NCBI RefSeq assembly: GCF_000371925.1
Contig: NZ_AQVE01000007.1
Coordinates: forward strand, 62,001 to 126,000
Reading direction: 5' to 3'
DNA: 64,000 nt
Source: Thiolinea disciformis DSM 14473
GTDB taxonomy: Bacteria > Pseudomonadota > Gammaproteobacteria > Thiotrichales > Thiotrichaceae
This document shows positions 43,808-53,616 of this stretch, piece after piece. The position numbers and the translations under genes are program-made. Within the stretch, counting starts at the first letter, position 1. The number at the start of each line of letters is the position of its first letter. A model generated the notes under the pieces. That model was not told where the DNA came from, did not search any database, and worked only from the letters and a program-made list of their open reading frames with translations.

Positions 43808-45117
43808 GCAAACTCTCCAATTTTAAGCTGCCATGCTTTGGCAGTTGCTTTAAGCTCAGTTTCATTAAGGGTCAGCAGTTTACGCTCATTCATAAGACAT
43901 TTTCCAGCTACCCAAACCGAGCGTACTTGATCACGAGTGGTACAGTAGACAATATGTGAGGCTGGATCGTAGACGGGCAAAGCCTCGATACTGCCTAAAT
44001 CAATCGCAATCATATCGGCTGATTTGCCTACTTCTAAAGAGCCAGTAACCTCAGCTAAGTTCAAGGCTTTTGCTCCATTAATGGTGGCCATACGCAAGAC
44101 TTGTGTGGCTGAAACCGCATTAGCATTGTGAGCCACTGCTTTGCCAATTAAAGCAGCTGTACGCATTTCGCCTAACATATCTAAATCATTATTACTGGCA
44201 CTCCCATCCGTGCCTAAGGCCACATTCACACCTGCTTCTAGCAGGTCTGCGACCGGACAAAAACCACTGGCTAACTTTAAATTGGATTCAGGGCAATGAA
44301 TCACATGCACACCTTTGTTAGCGAGTAGTGTAATGTCGCTGGTGTCTAATTGTGTCATGTGTACGGCGAGAAAGTGATTATCCAGTACGCCTAAGCGGTT
44401 TAAGCGTGCTAAAGGACGTTCACCTTGTTCAGTCAGCGCCTGCATCACTTCGTGCGCAGTTTCATGGACATGCATATGAATCGGTACATTTAGCGCTTGC
44501 GCCTGCGCGTGTAGCTTTAATAAAGGCTGATCGGAAACGGTATAAGGGGCATGGGGTGCGAAGAGGGTGGTGATTAAGGGTAAATCCTGTACGCTATCGT
44601 GTAAGGCGCGACCTTTAGCAAGGTACTCATCAGGGTCATTCGCATAAGCTGTAGGGAAATCAATCAAGATCATGCCTAAAGCAGCACGAATTCCCGCTTT
44701 TTGTACCGCTTTGAGGCTGGCGTCAGTAAAGAAATACATATCATTAAAGCAGGTCGTGCCGGAGCGAATCATTTCGGCAATCGCAAGTTGGGTTCCGTCA
44801 TACACAAAGTTTGCATCGGCCCAGCGCGCTTCCGCAGGCCAAATATGCTCTTGCAGCCATTCCATCAACGGCAGGTCATCGGCTAAACCTTTTAATAAAG
44901 CCATAGCTGAGTGAGTATGGGCATTAATCAGGCCGGGCATCAACGCATGATCGGCTAACTCCACGACTTGTTCAGCCTGATAGCGCTGACTGTCTGTGGC
45001 GGGTAATAGATCGATAATTTGCCCTTGGTGAATCACGATGGCATGGTTTTCAAGCACTTGATTCGTGGCATTTACGGTAATGATCCAACGCGGTTTAATT
45101 AATAATTCAATTTTCAT
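43804..45117 (-). CDS. mtaD: 5-methylthioadenosine / S-adenosylhomocysteine deaminase (TRZ/ATZ family)
   Basis: This 437-residue zinc amidohydrolase has N-terminal metal ligands in [13 protein letters not shown] and further ligands in [22 protein letters not shown] and [14 protein letters not shown] are characteristic. It deaminates the adenine of MTA or SAH to the inosine analogue, as in the Pseudomonas route to methylthioribose 1-phosphate. The divergent neighbour mtnA acts on that product, which supports MTA as substrate. Alternative annotations (atrazine-type hydrolase) come from the same family. The divergent promoter region is only 47 bases long. Confidence 0.85.
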   Translation of the reverse strand: MKIELLIKPRWIITVNATNQVLENHAIVIHQGQIIDLLPATDSQRYQAEQVVELADHALMPGLINAHTHSAMALLKGLADDLPLMEWLQEHIWPAEARWADANFVYDGTQLAIAEMIRSGTTCFNDMYFFTDASLKAVQKAGIRAALGMILIDFPTAYANDPDEYLAKGRALHDSVQDLPLITTLFAPHAPYTVSDQPLLKLHAQAQALNVPIHMHVHETAHEVMQALTEQGERPLARLNRLGVLDNHFLAVHMTQLDTSDITLLANKGVHVIHCPESNLKLASGFCPVADLLEAGVNVALGTDGSASNNDLDMLGEMRTAALIGKAVAHNANAVSATQVLRMATINGAKALNLAEVTGSLEVGKSADMIAIDLGSIEALPVYDPASHIVYCTTRDQVRSVWVAGKCLMNERKLLTLNETELKATAKAWQLKIGEFA

Positions 45118-45164
45118 AAGAGTGCTGTAAAATTGTTAATTTGAACACAATAAGCCTGAATCAC

Positions 45165-46214
45165 ATGATGAGCCAACACGATACAATCCGTGCGGTACAA
45201 TGGAAAGACAATCATCTGGTGTTGCTAGATCAGCGCAAATTACCACAAGCTGAGCTATATGTTGAGCTTTATGGTGCAGATGATACCGCTGAAGCCATTC
45301 GCAACATGGTAGTGCGAGGAGCACCTGCTATTGGCATCACCGCTGCTTACGGCTTATTGATGGCAGCACGCAAATGCTATAAACAATATCCGAATGATTG
45401 GCGTAGCCGTCTGATTGCTGAAAAGAATGTGCTTGCCGAATCTCGCCCTACCGCCATCAATTTGCATTGGGCTTTAGAGCGCATGATGCGCGCAGCGCAT
45501 GAGGAAGTAGCAGATCCGATTGCCTTGCTGAGTGCTTTAGCCGATCGCATTCATAAAGAAGATATTGAAGCGAATTATGAAATGGGCAAGCTTGGCAGTG
45601 CCTTGATCAAAGTCCCGCATGGCATTATTACCCACTGCAATACTGGCTCCTTGGCAACGGGTGGTTATGGTACGGCTTTAGGGGTTATTCGCAGTGCGTT
45701 TACGCAAGGTAAAGTCACTCAAGTATATGCGGATGAAACGCGTCCTTGGTGGCAGGGCTCACGCTTAACCGCGTGGGAATTACAGCGTGACAAAATTCCT
45801 GTGCAACTATTATGCGAAGGCGCCGCTGCACATTTAATGCAGTCCGGCAAAGTTTCTTGGGCGATTGTTGGCTCGGATCGGATTGCGGCTAATGGCGATG
45901 TTGCCAATAAAATTGGCACTTATAGTTTGGCCGTGAATGCACGCTACCATGGCGTAAAGTTTATGGTTGTTGCACCTACCAGTACGATTGATATGAAGAC
46001 CGCTACAGGCGCTGCTATTCCGATCGAAGAGCGTGCGCAGGACGAAGTATTAAGTGTCAATAATCACCGTATTGCGGCACCAAATGTGCAAGCTTGGAAT
46101 CCTGCTTTTGATGTAACACCGGCTAAATTAGTCGATGTCTTGGTGACCGAAAAGGGCGTTATTCTACGGCCTGACGCAGAAAAGCTGGCCGCTTTGATGC
46201 AGGGTGTGATCTAA
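45165..46214 (+). CDS. mtnA: S-methyl-5-thioribose-1-phosphate isomerase
   Basis: This methionine-salvage enzyme converts methylthioribose 1-phosphate to methylthioribulose 1-phosphate. The product has 349 residues from ATG 45165, a usual length; a TTG eight codons upstream is unlikely. Conserved parts are RNMVVRGAPAIGITAAYG, GIITHCNTGSLATGGYGTAL with the catalytic Cys, and VGSDRIAANGDVANKIGTY with the catalytic Asp. PTSTIDMKTATG and IPIEERAQDEV follow. No other salvage genes (mtnB, C, D) are in the window. Confidence 0.92.
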   Translation: MMSQHDTIRAVQWKDNHLVLLDQRKLPQAELYVELYGADDTAEAIRNMVVRGAPAIGITAAYGLLMAARKCYKQYPNDWRSRLIAEKNVLAESRPTAINLHWALERMMRAAHEEVADPIALLSALADRIHKEDIEANYEMGKLGSALIKVPHGIITHCNTGSLATGGYGTALGVIRSAFTQGKVTQVYADETRPWWQGSRLTAWELQRDKIPVQLLCEGAAAHLMQSGKVSWAIVGSDRIAANGDVANKIGTYSLAVNARYHGVKFMVVAPTSTIDMKTATGAAIPIEERAQDEVLSVNNHRIAAPNVQAWNPAFDVTPAKLVDVLVTEKGVILRPDAEKLAALMQGVI

Positions 46215-46562
46215 ATGTGGCATAGCTTGATTGCTTGGCAAGCGCTTAAGCAACAAGGTGCTTATGGTTTCGTTTTAGAGTACCAAGATGAAGCTTTAGA
46301 AGGATTTGTGGTGGCTAAAGAAGAACAGCTTTACGCTTACCAAAATCACTGCCCACACCGTGATGCACCACTAAATTGGAAGCCGCATCAGTTTTGGGAT
46401 ATTAAAGGTGAATTTTTAATGTGCTCAATGCACGGTGCTTTATTTCAGCCCCAAAATGGACTCTGTATGTATGGCCCTTGTCGTGGCCAAAGCCTTCAAG
46501 GCCTACCCATACGTCTTGAGGCTGAGCAGGTACAGGTATGGTTTGACCCTACTAACGCTTAA
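46215..46562 (+). CDS. Rieske [2Fe-2S] protein, ferredoxin type
   Basis: This 115-residue soluble Rieske domain has cluster ligands in CPHRDAP and CSMHGALF, the standard CxH...CxxH arrangement, with the final beta strands LPIRLEAEQVQVWF. Proteins of this size act as electron donors to oxygenases or as regulatory domains. The ATG follows the mtnA stop without a gap, so it is translated with mtnA. No partner oxygenase is adjacent and its redox partner is unknown. Confidence 0.82.
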   Translation: MWHSLIAWQALKQQGAYGFVLEYQDEALEGFVVAKEEQLYAYQNHCPHRDAPLNWKPHQFWDIKGEFLMCSMHGALFQPQNGLCMYGPCRGQSLQGLPIRLEAEQVQVWFDPTNA

Positions 46563-46744
46563 TACCTAGCAACTTTCTGATTCAATTCGTTTCTAATGCT
46601 AAGAGCACGCACTTGGCTCACCCAGTGTGGGCAATGGGCGTATAATTCTTTTTATGCTATTGTCTAAAAAATTGGCGTATTTAGTGCAATATAGGCGCTA
46701 ATGTTAGCGTATTGTTATGTTATTAATCGGGAAATCCTGTAGTC

Positions 46745-47506
46745 ATGTATAAAAAAATTATCTTAGGCGCACTGATTAGCGCTGTATTTGCGACTTCTAG
46801 CTTCGCTGAAACCGCAGCTTCCCCCGAGGTAGCTGCTTTGGGTGACAAGTTGAAACCGATTTTTGGTGACAAACCGGACAGTATTAAACCAAGCCCCGTG
46901 GCTGGTATTTATGAGGTCAATTTTGGCCCTGAAACATTGTATGTGAGTGCAGATGGCCGTTATTTCTTCAGCGGTGACTTGATTGATGGTCAAACACGCA
47001 CAAATTTAACCGAAAATGCCCGTACTGAAGGTCGCAAGTCAGAGATGGCTAAGGTCAATGCTAGTGATACGGTGGAGTTTAAGGCTAAGGGCACAGAAAA
47101 ACATGTATTAAGTGTCTTTACCGATGTTGATTGCCCGTTTTGCGTTAAGCTTCACAACGAAGTTCCTAAGCTAAATGAAGCTGGTATTACAGTGCGTTAT
47201 TTTGGCTATCCGCGCTCTGGTATTGGCACCGCTAGCTATAAAAAGTTAGTCAATATTTGGTGTGCCGATAATCGCCAAGAGGCCATGACCAAAGCTAAGC
47301 GTGGCGAAACGGTTGCCACAAAAGACTGTGACAATCCAGTGGCAAAAGAGTTTGAGTTAGGCCAACGCATTGGCGTGAATGGAACGCCCGCATTAGTGAC
47401 CGATGCTGGGATTATGATTCCGGGCTATCGCACAGCGGCGGAGTTAGTGAAGATTCTTGATGATATTAAAGCGGGCGATAAGAGCGCAGCAACCGCCGTT
47501 AACTAG
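46745..47506 (+). CDS. dsbC: thiol:disulfide isomerase DsbC
   Basis: This periplasmic dimeric protein-disulfide isomerase has 253 residues with a signal peptide (MYKKIILGALISAVFATSSFA). An N-terminal dimerisation domain (~35-85, SIKPSPVAGIYEVNFG, YVSADGRYFFSGDLID) precedes the thioredoxin fold with active site DCPFCVKLHNEV. The cis-Pro segment GTPALVTDAG and NGTP motif follow. A second Cys pair (WCADN...KDCDNP) matches the structural disulfide of DsbC. It is the last protein gene before the tRNA cluster. Confidence 0.92.
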   Translation: MYKKIILGALISAVFATSSFAETAASPEVAALGDKLKPIFGDKPDSIKPSPVAGIYEVNFGPETLYVSADGRYFFSGDLIDGQTRTNLTENARTEGRKSEMAKVNASDTVEFKAKGTEKHVLSVFTDVDCPFCVKLHNEVPKLNEAGITVRYFGYPRSGIGTASYKKLVNIWCADNRQEAMTKAKRGETVATKDCDNPVAKEFELGQRIGVNGTPALVTDAGIMIPGYRTAAELVKILDDIKAGDKSAATAVN

Positions 47507-47619
47507 GTTGTCGCATGGCTTTATCGGCCAATTTGATAAAGTCATCATCTTCGCTTACAGGATTATAGATTTATGCTTGACAGAACTTAGCAGCGCTATT
47601 AATATTCGCAGCCTGTTAC

Positions 47620-47694
47620 GCGGGAATAGCTCAGTGGTAGAGCACAACCTTGCCAAGGTTGGGGTCGCGAGTTCGAGCCTCGTTTCCCGCTCCA
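47620..47694 (+). tRNA. tRNA-Gly (GCC), first copy
   Basis: This 75-nt cloverleaf with encoded CCA has acceptor GCGGGAA/TTCCCGC with seven full pairs, anticodon GCC in CTTGCCAAG and T-arm GCGAG-TTCGAGC-CTCGT. It is the first of four tRNA genes. Confidence 0.96.
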
Positions 47695-47755
47695 AAAAAT
47701 TGCTAAAAGCTCCAAATCCTGTGGGGCTTTTTTTATCCGGCAACATGCCGACAGA

Positions 47756-47830
47756 GCGGGATTAGCTCAGTGGTAGAGCACAACCTTGCCAAGGTTGGGG
47801 TCGCGAGTTCGAATCTCGTTTCCCGCTCCA
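47756..47830 (+). tRNA. tRNA-Gly (GCC), second copy
   Basis: It matches the first copy except at acceptor position 7 (T instead of A, opposite T66, a U-U mismatch) and two T-loop bases. The CCA is encoded. It is probably still functional, but the acceptor stem is weakened. Confidence 0.93.
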
Positions 47831-47844
47831 ATGTTTTAGGTTTA

Positions 47845-47918
47845 GGCTGGGTGGCAGAGTGGTCATGCAGCGGATTGCAAATCCGTCTACGCCGGTTCGA
47901 TTCCGACCCTAGCCTCCA
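47845..47918 (+). tRNA. tRNA-Cys (GCA)
   Basis: This 74-nt cloverleaf has acceptor GGCTGGG/CCTAGCC (one G-U), anticodon GCA in ATTGCAAAT, T-loop GGTTCGATTCC and encoded CCA. Confidence 0.95.
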
Positions 47919-47937
47919 TTTTAAAACTATTCCACCT

Positions 47938-48024
47938 GCCCAGGTGGCGAAATTGGTAGACGCAAGGGACTTAAAATCCCTCGGTAGTAATACTGTGCCG
48001 GTTCGAGTCCGGCCCTGGGCACCA
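47938..48024 (+). tRNA. tRNA-Leu (TAA)
   Basis: This 87-nt class II tRNA has acceptor GCCCAGG/CCTGGGC, anticodon TAA in ACTTAAAAT, a long variable arm (CTCGGTAGTAATACTG), T-loop GGTTCGAGTCC and encoded ACCA end. The dsbC-to-tRNA spacing (113 bases) leaves room for the cluster promoter. Confidence 0.95.
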
Positions 48025-48106
48025 CTTATATTTTCCCTATAAACTTCTTCTAAGCTATTTTTTTTACTTCACCCTCATATTCACTATTTGTATTCCAACT
48101 CTAGGT

Positions 48107-49006
48107 ATGGTGATGGGTCAGTCTTTATCCAAACTACGCTTAAACATCATCGGCTGCGGTCACGTTGGCCAAACTCTAACGTATTTGTGGGCTAAGCAGG
48201 GTTCAGTTGAAGTAGCTCAGGTACTAAATACCTCTTTAGCGAGTGGCCAAACTGCTGTGGAGTTTATTGGGGCTGGGCAAGCGATTAGTTCCATTAATGA
48301 CATGCAAGTCGCCGATATTTATTTATTAGCTTGCCCCGATAAAGCCTTGGAAGTATGTAGTGCAGCCTTAGCCTCAGCCAATTTATTACGTGAAAATGAT
48401 ATTGTATTTCACTGTAGTGGGGCGATTAGCTCTGAAATCCTTAAGTCACTCAAAGTGCAAGGAGCATTGATTGCCAGTGTGCATCCCGTGAAAAGCTTTG
48501 CTGATCCAATGCGTGCTATTCACTCGTTTCAACCTACTTATTGTGGTGTCGAGGGTGACCCAGTTGCCTTAGAGCTGCTTAAACTTTTGTTCGAGGGGAT
48601 TGGTGGAATTTGCTTTGCGCTTGATGCCAAGCAGAAAACTTTGTACCACGCCGCCAGCGTCATAGCTTGTAATTATGTGGTGGCTTTGCAAAGTATTAGC
48701 CTAAGAGCTTTTAATGAGGCTGGGGTTGGGCAAGACTTAGCACTTAAAATTATTCAGCCGATGGTGCAAGAAACGCTAGCTAATCTATTTACACTAGGAC
48801 CTGCCAAAGCCTTAACAGGGCCGATTGCGCGTGGCGATGCGGCAGTAGTGGCTAAGCAATTAGCAGCCCTGCAGGCTAAGAATGGCGTAGATGCCGAGCT
48901 TTATCGCTTGCTCGGCTTGGAAGCATTAAGTTTGGCTTATCAGCGTGGTAAAACACCAGAAAGCTATTTACAGCAAGTGCAACAAATACTAGCTGACAAA
49001 AAATAA
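48107..49006 (+). CDS. Rossmann-fold / DUF2520 oxidoreductase-like protein
   Basis: The 299-residue protein has an N-terminal NAD(P)-binding fold (LRLNIIGCGHVGQTLTYLW) and a C-terminal DUF2520 helical domain (~160-290). The overall plan resembles 6-phosphogluconate dehydrogenase and ketopantoate reductase relatives. FHCSGAISSEIL and ASVHPVKSFADP are typical family motifs. The substrate is unknown. An alternative start is the ATG two codons later. It converges on mutS, with two bases between stops. Confidence 0.8.
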   Translation: MVMGQSLSKLRLNIIGCGHVGQTLTYLWAKQGSVEVAQVLNTSLASGQTAVEFIGAGQAISSINDMQVADIYLLACPDKALEVCSAALASANLLRENDIVFHCSGAISSEILKSLKVQGALIASVHPVKSFADPMRAIHSFQPTYCGVEGDPVALELLKLLFEGIGGICFALDAKQKTLYHAASVIACNYVVALQSISLRAFNEAGVGQDLALKIIQPMVQETLANLFTLGPAKALTGPIARGDAAVVAKQLAALQAKNGVDAELYRLLGLEALSLAYQRGKTPESYLQQVQQILADKK

Positions 49007-49008
49007 GC

Positions 49009-51585
49009 TTAGGTTTTTAGTAATTTATGCAACTGATAAAGTTCTTCCAAAGCCTGTCGTGGCGTCATTTCATCTGGCTCCAGTGCTTGCAAAGCCGCTT
49101 TCACTTTTAACGCTATTTCATCTTTCAGTTCTGTTGGCGTACCGAACTGCAATGCTAAGCTTTGTCCGACTTGGGGTGTATTCGCTGAGTTTTTTTCGAG
49201 TGAAATAAGCTTTTTCTTGGCCTGTGCGATGACCGTTTTGGGGACACCGGCTAATTGTGCGACTTGCAAACCATAGCTTTGATTAGCCGGACCGTCTTTT
49301 ACTGCATGTAAAAATACAATTTTGTCGCCATGCTCGACCGCATCAATATGTACATTGGCAATCGTGCTGATCTGTTCAGCAAGGTGAGTAAGTTCAAAGT
49401 AGTGGGTGGCGAATAGGGTAAACGCTTTGCGTTCGCGTGCGAGGTAATCAGCAAAAGCCCAAGCGAGTGATAGGCCATCGAAGGTGCTGGTTCCACGCCC
49501 GATTTCATCCATTAAGACTAGACTATGTGCCGTGGCGTTATTCAGGATATTTGCCGCTTCAGTCATCTCGACCATGAAGGTGGAGCGTCCCGTACTCAAA
49601 TCATCATGTGCGCCAATGCGGGTAAAAATGCGGTCGATATTGCCTAAGCGCGCGGATTCGGCGGGCACATAACTGCCAATATGCGCCATCAGTACAATTA
49701 ACGCGACTTGGCGCATATAGGTGGATTTGCCGCCCATATTCGGCCCGGTGATCATCAACATGCGGCGCCGTGCATCCATGTACAGATCATTTGGTACAAA
49801 AGGAGCATCCAGCGTGCGCTCTACCACTGGATGGCGGCCGCCAATGATTTCAATACCCGCACCTTCCACCAATTTTGGGCAGTTGTAATTCAAGGTGTTG
49901 GCACGTTCGGCGAAATTGGCGAGTACATCCAATTCAGCGACGGCTTGCGCGGTTTGACGCAGGGGAATCAGATGCTCCGCTAATTGCTGTAACAACAATT
50001 CATATAAAGCTTTTTCGCGCCCCAAGGAACGTTCACGCGCCGACAAGACTTTATCCTCAAACTTTTTTAGCTCAGGCAGAATAAATCGCTCCACCCCTTT
50101 TAAGGTTTGGCGGCGAATATAATCTGCAGGGATGCGATGCAATTGGCTTTGTGGAATTTCCACATAATATCCGTGCACACGATTGTAGGCGACTTTAAGT
50201 TTATCTATGCCGGTGCGCTGTTTTTCACGGGTTTCCAAGTCCAATAAATATTGATCGGCGTTCTCGCTTAAATGACGCAATTCATCCAAATCGGCATCAT
50301 AACCGTCGGCAATTACGCCACCATCGCGAATCACCACGGGCGGATTTTCAATAATGGCGCGTTTTAATAACTCATGCAGTGCTTGGTGCGTATCGAGTTG
50401 GCGTTGTAATTGCGCGAGCTTTAGATCGTCCAAGGGTACAAGGGCTGAATGAAGTTGTGGTAAGACGGCAAGCGAATCACGCAAGGTTGATAAGTCGCGT
50501 GGGCGCGCCGTACCTAAGGCAATACGTGAGGCAATGCGCTCCATATCACCCACGCTGCGTAGCGTAGCTAAAATAGCTTCGTAGCGATAATTGTCGAGTA
50601 GTGTGCCAACAGCCTGATGGCGCAGGCGCAATTCATGACGATTACGCAGCGGTTTATTCAACCAACGGCGCAATAAACGACTGCCCATGCTAGTGGAGGT
50701 TTTATCCAGCACCGACACCAAGGTATTTTTATGCTCACCGCTTAAACTATGTTCCAGTTCTAAATTGCGCCGACTCGCCGCATCCAGAATAATCCCATCC
50801 TCGCTTTGTTCGACTTTAAGGTTATTCAAATGGGGCAGGGTTGTGCGCTGGGTTTCTTGCACATAATTGAGCAAAGCCCCCGCAGCAGCAATGGCTAACG
50901 GGAGATTTTCACAGCCAAACCCACTTAAATCATGCACTGCAAACTGCTTAAGCAATAAGCGTGTGGCAGTTTCTAAATCAAAATGCCATAGGGGGCGCGC
51001 TGTCGTGACTCGCCCGCGAATAAAATCCAAACGCCAATCTTCCTGATGCAGAATTTCAGCCGGTTGCAAGCGCTCGATTTCATTTTGTAATGAAGCTAAG
51101 CTATCAATTTGCTGTACCGTAAAGCGTCCACTACTTAAATCAATGGCTGCTAACCCGAATTGCTCTCTATCTTGATGTAGCGCAATCAATAGGTTATCGC
51201 GGCGATCTTCCAGCAAATAATCATCAGTCAGCGTCCCTGGGGTGAGTAAGCGGGTAATCTTGCGTTCCACTGGCCCCTTTGATTTCGCCGGATCACCAAT
51301 CTGCTCACAAATCGCCACCGATTCGCCAGCCTTTAATAAACGCGCTAAATATTGCTCCACCGCATGATAAGGGACACCCGCCATTGGAATAGGTTCGCCC
51401 GCTGAATTGCCGCGCGCGGTCAGGGTGATGTCCAATAATTGCGCTGCCCGCTTCGCATCCTCATAAAACATCTCGTAAAAATCGCCCATGCGATAGAACA
51501 GCAGAATTTCAGGGTACTCGGCTTTAAGCCGCAGGTATTGCTGCATCATCGGGGTGTGATGGCCAATAGTGTTTAAATCAGTCAT
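49009..51585 (-). CDS. mutS: DNA mismatch repair protein MutS
   Basis: The 858-residue mismatch-recognition ATPase matches the E. coli length. The N-terminal mismatch-binding domain has [17 protein letters not shown] with the Phe-x-Glu motif (here FYE). Connector, lever and clamp domains follow. The ATPase has Walker [14 protein letters not shown], the STFMVEM segment, Walker [17 protein letters not shown] and the FATHYFELT switch. The C-terminus ends in the helical [20 protein letters not shown] dimerisation region. It appears as a stand-alone gene. Confidence 0.97.
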   Translation of the reverse strand: MTDLNTIGHHTPMMQQYLRLKAEYPEILLFYRMGDFYEMFYEDAKRAAQLLDITLTARGNSAGEPIPMAGVPYHAVEQYLARLLKAGESVAICEQIGDPAKSKGPVERKITRLLTPGTLTDDYLLEDRRDNLLIALHQDREQFGLAAIDLSSGRFTVQQIDSLASLQNEIERLQPAEILHQEDWRLDFIRGRVTTARPLWHFDLETATRLLLKQFAVHDLSGFGCENLPLAIAAAGALLNYVQETQRTTLPHLNNLKVEQSEDGIILDAASRRNLELEHSLSGEHKNTLVSVLDKTSTSMGSRLLRRWLNKPLRNRHELRLRHQAVGTLLDNYRYEAILATLRSVGDMERIASRIALGTARPRDLSTLRDSLAVLPQLHSALVPLDDLKLAQLQRQLDTHQALHELLKRAIIENPPVVIRDGGVIADGYDADLDELRHLSENADQYLLDLETREKQRTGIDKLKVAYNRVHGYYVEIPQSQLHRIPADYIRRQTLKGVERFILPELKKFEDKVLSARERSLGREKALYELLLQQLAEHLIPLRQTAQAVAELDVLANFAERANTLNYNCPKLVEGAGIEIIGGRHPVVERTLDAPFVPNDLYMDARRRMLMITGPNMGGKSTYMRQVALIVLMAHIGSYVPAESARLGNIDRIFTRIGAHDDLSTGRSTFMVEMTEAANILNNATAHSLVLMDEIGRGTSTFDGLSLAWAFADYLARERKAFTLFATHYFELTHLAEQISTIANVHIDAVEHGDKIVFLHAVKDGPANQSYGLQVAQLAGVPKTVIAQAKKKLISLEKNSANTPQVGQSLALQFGTPTELKDEIALKVKAALQALEPDEMTPRQALEELYQLHKLLKT

Positions 51586-51769
51586 GTGCGAGGGCTGTGG
51601 TTTGTAGTCAGAACGGCGTCAGGGCGGTTTGAGCGGAATATTATATACTAATGCCTAGCGCTTTTCGCCCTTCTCAAGTAATTGAGCTGAATCTCATGAA
51701 GTGCTGGTTTGCAGTGGTTTAGGAGGGGCAGTTTTACCGGATTGAGAGTAAGCATGGTTTTTTAATGAA

Positions 51770-52315
51770 CTAAAGCAGCCAAGCAGTTCGCGCCATGCGA
51801 TATAAACAGTGCGAGCGCAAAGGATGTCCTTCAACTAGGCTAGGATGTTCAAAGGTATTTTCATCACGCTGCATTGCCAAACGTTCCATGACTGCTTGTG
51901 ATGGTTTATTCACTAACGCAGTAAACGCTATAATCTCAGCTAAACTCAAGGAGTCAAAGCCAACGCTCATGACTGCACGAGCGGCTTCTGTGGCATAGCC
52001 AAATCCCCAATAATCTTTTGCTAAGCGCCACAGGATTTCAATGCTGGGTGGAAAGGGTAGTGTTGCGCTCGTTTTATGTAGACCAACACAGCCAATAAAT
52101 GATTGTGTTTGTTTAAGTTCCACCGCCCAAATGCCCCAGCCATGGCTCGTTAGGTGGTTATCAATGTATTCAAGTAAGCTAGCACTTTCCTGAGAGGATA
52201 AGGTTTTGGGAAAAAAGCGCATAACCTCAGGATCAGCATTAAGTTCAGCAAAAGCTAAGTGATCGCGGGTTTGCCATGGCCGTAGGATGAGACGTTGGGT
52301 TTGAATAATTGGCAT
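51770..52315 (-). CDS. GNAT family N-acetyltransferase (RimJ/RimL-like)
   Basis: The product has 181 residues from ATG 52315 (MPIIQTQRLILRPWQTRDH), the classic RimJ/L-type opening; the frame extends ten codons upstream to a TTG. Acetyl-CoA binding is suggested by IGCVGLHK, EILWRLAKDYWGFGYATEAARAV and FTALVNKPSQAVMERL. Members acetylate ribosomal protein N-termini, antibiotics or small amines, and nothing here fixes the substrate. The gene has a 185-base gap to mutS. Confidence 0.8.
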   Translation of the reverse strand: MPIIQTQRLILRPWQTRDHLAFAELNADPEVMRFFPKTLSSQESASLLEYIDNHLTSHGWGIWAVELKQTQSFIGCVGLHKTSATLPFPPSIEILWRLAKDYWGFGYATEAARAVMSVGFDSLSLAEIIAFTALVNKPSQAVMERLAMQRDENTFEHPSLVEGHPLRSHCLYRMARTAWLL

Positions 52316-52396
52316 GAAAATTTGAGTGCTCTCTACTTTTTCCAAGAAACTACCCCATATTAGCGGATTAATCTAATCCATATTTTGGAGCTGGTG

Positions 52397-53197
52397 ATGC
52401 AGCGTTTACCTACTTATTTTCTCTCCCACGGCGGTGGTCCTTGGCCTTATATGAAAGCTGAAATGGGCACGACTTATGATGCGCTAGAGAAGTCGCTCAA
52501 GGCGATTCCACAGCAATTAGGGGCACGTCCCAAGGCTGTATTAGTGGTTACGGCGCATTGGGAAACTGATACGCTCAAGCTTTCCGCTTCAGCCAATCCA
52601 CCGATGGTTTATGACTATTATGGTTTTCCAGATTATACCTACCATGTGGTGTATCCCGCGCCCGGTGAGCCAGCTTTAGCGCTTGAAGTCCAAGGTTTGC
52701 TAAAAACTGCTGGCTTTGAAGTTGAATTGGACGCTGAACGTGGTTTTGACCATGGCACTTTTAGTTTGATGTATCCACTATATCCGGAGGCGGATATTCC
52801 GGTCGTGCAGCTCTCGATTCAGCAGAACTATGATCCTGACTTTCATCTCAAGATGGGACGCGCATTGGCACCCTTACGCGAACAGGGTGTATTGATTATT
52901 GGCAGCGGCTTGAGTTATCACAACCTGCGTCAATTCAATCGCAATGCAGAGCAGCCTTCGCGCCAGTTTGATGATTGGCTACAAGAGACGCTATTGCATA
53001 CTGCGCCAGAGCAACGCACAAAACGTTTATTACATTGGCAAGAAGCGCCCGCAGCACGCTTAGCGCATCCGCGTGAAGACCACTTAGTGCCGTTAATGGT
53101 GGCGGTTGGTGCGGCCGAGCACGATAAAGGGCAATGTGTTTACTACCAAAATGATTTCTTTGGCGGTATTACTGTATCCAGTTTTCGTTTTGGCTAA
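52397..53197 (+). CDS. LigB-type extradiol ring-cleavage dioxygenase (4,5-DOPA dioxygenase-like)
   Basis: The 266-residue class III extradiol dioxygenase relative (YgiD/DODA group) has metal-binding His candidates in LSHGGGPW, VTAHWETD, RGFDHGTFSLMYPLYP and SGLSYHNLRQFN, matching family positions. ATG 52397 is preferred because GGAG lies seven bases before it. In E. coli YgiD opens the ring of L-DOPA. The natural substrate here is not known. It is divergent from the acetyltransferase and its stop overlaps the end of the convergent GFA gene by four bases. Confidence 0.82.
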   Translation: MQRLPTYFLSHGGGPWPYMKAEMGTTYDALEKSLKAIPQQLGARPKAVLVVTAHWETDTLKLSASANPPMVYDYYGFPDYTYHVVYPAPGEPALALEVQGLLKTAGFEVELDAERGFDHGTFSLMYPLYPEADIPVVQLSIQQNYDPDFHLKMGRALAPLREQGVLIIGSGLSYHNLRQFNRNAEQPSRQFDDWLQETLLHTAPEQRTKRLLHWQEAPAARLAHPREDHLVPLMVAVGAAEHDKGQCVYYQNDFFGGITVSSFRFG

Positions 53198-53607
53198 TCA
53201 GTGCGTTCTTCCGGATAGCGCTTTAAGCCGTCGCAGATACTGCTCCAGTCGGCTTTGTAACTCGTGTAGATATGCGCATCAGGGCGTTGTTCGATAGCTG
53301 TGTCGAGCGTGCCTAGCGAAAATTCAACCAGTTGATGATCTGAATTGGCAGGCTCAAAAGTCATACTCGAACCACACTGCTCACAAAAACGACGTGTGGT
53401 TCCATTGGGCGCGAAATAGCTTTTAAGTTTGTTTTCACCAGATGTCCAACGAAAATCTTCGGCTTTTGCCTCACCATAAGTAGCAAAGGCCGCACCATGA
53501 AACTTTCGGCACATGCTGCAATGACAATGTGCCATATAGGGTTCAATGTGATCCACTTCATAAGTCACTGCGCCACACAAACAACTTCCACTGTAAACGG
53601 TTTTCAT
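53194..53607 (-). CDS. GFA (glutathione-dependent formaldehyde-activating-like) zinc protein
   Basis: The 137-residue CENP-V/GFA-fold protein has zinc ligands CLCGAV (two Cys), CHCSMCRKFHG and FCEQCGSS in the standard order. The family was named for formaldehyde activation, but that role is disputed and most members lack a proven reaction. It lies nine bases after the cupredoxin gene and probably shares its transcript. Confidence 0.85.
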   Translation of the reverse strand: MKTVYSGSCLCGAVTYEVDHIEPYMAHCHCSMCRKFHGAAFATYGEAKAEDFRWTSGENKLKSYFAPNGTTRRFCEQCGSSMTFEPANSDHQLVEFSLGTLDTAIEQRPDAHIYTSYKADWSSICDGLKRYPEERTD

Positions 53608-53616
53608 CGTGTTTCC

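Noticed and set aside
47457-48042. Protein frames across the tRNA cluster
   Set aside because: They overlap four well-formed tRNA genes, and the repeated [13 protein letters not shown] text is just translated tRNA-Gly.
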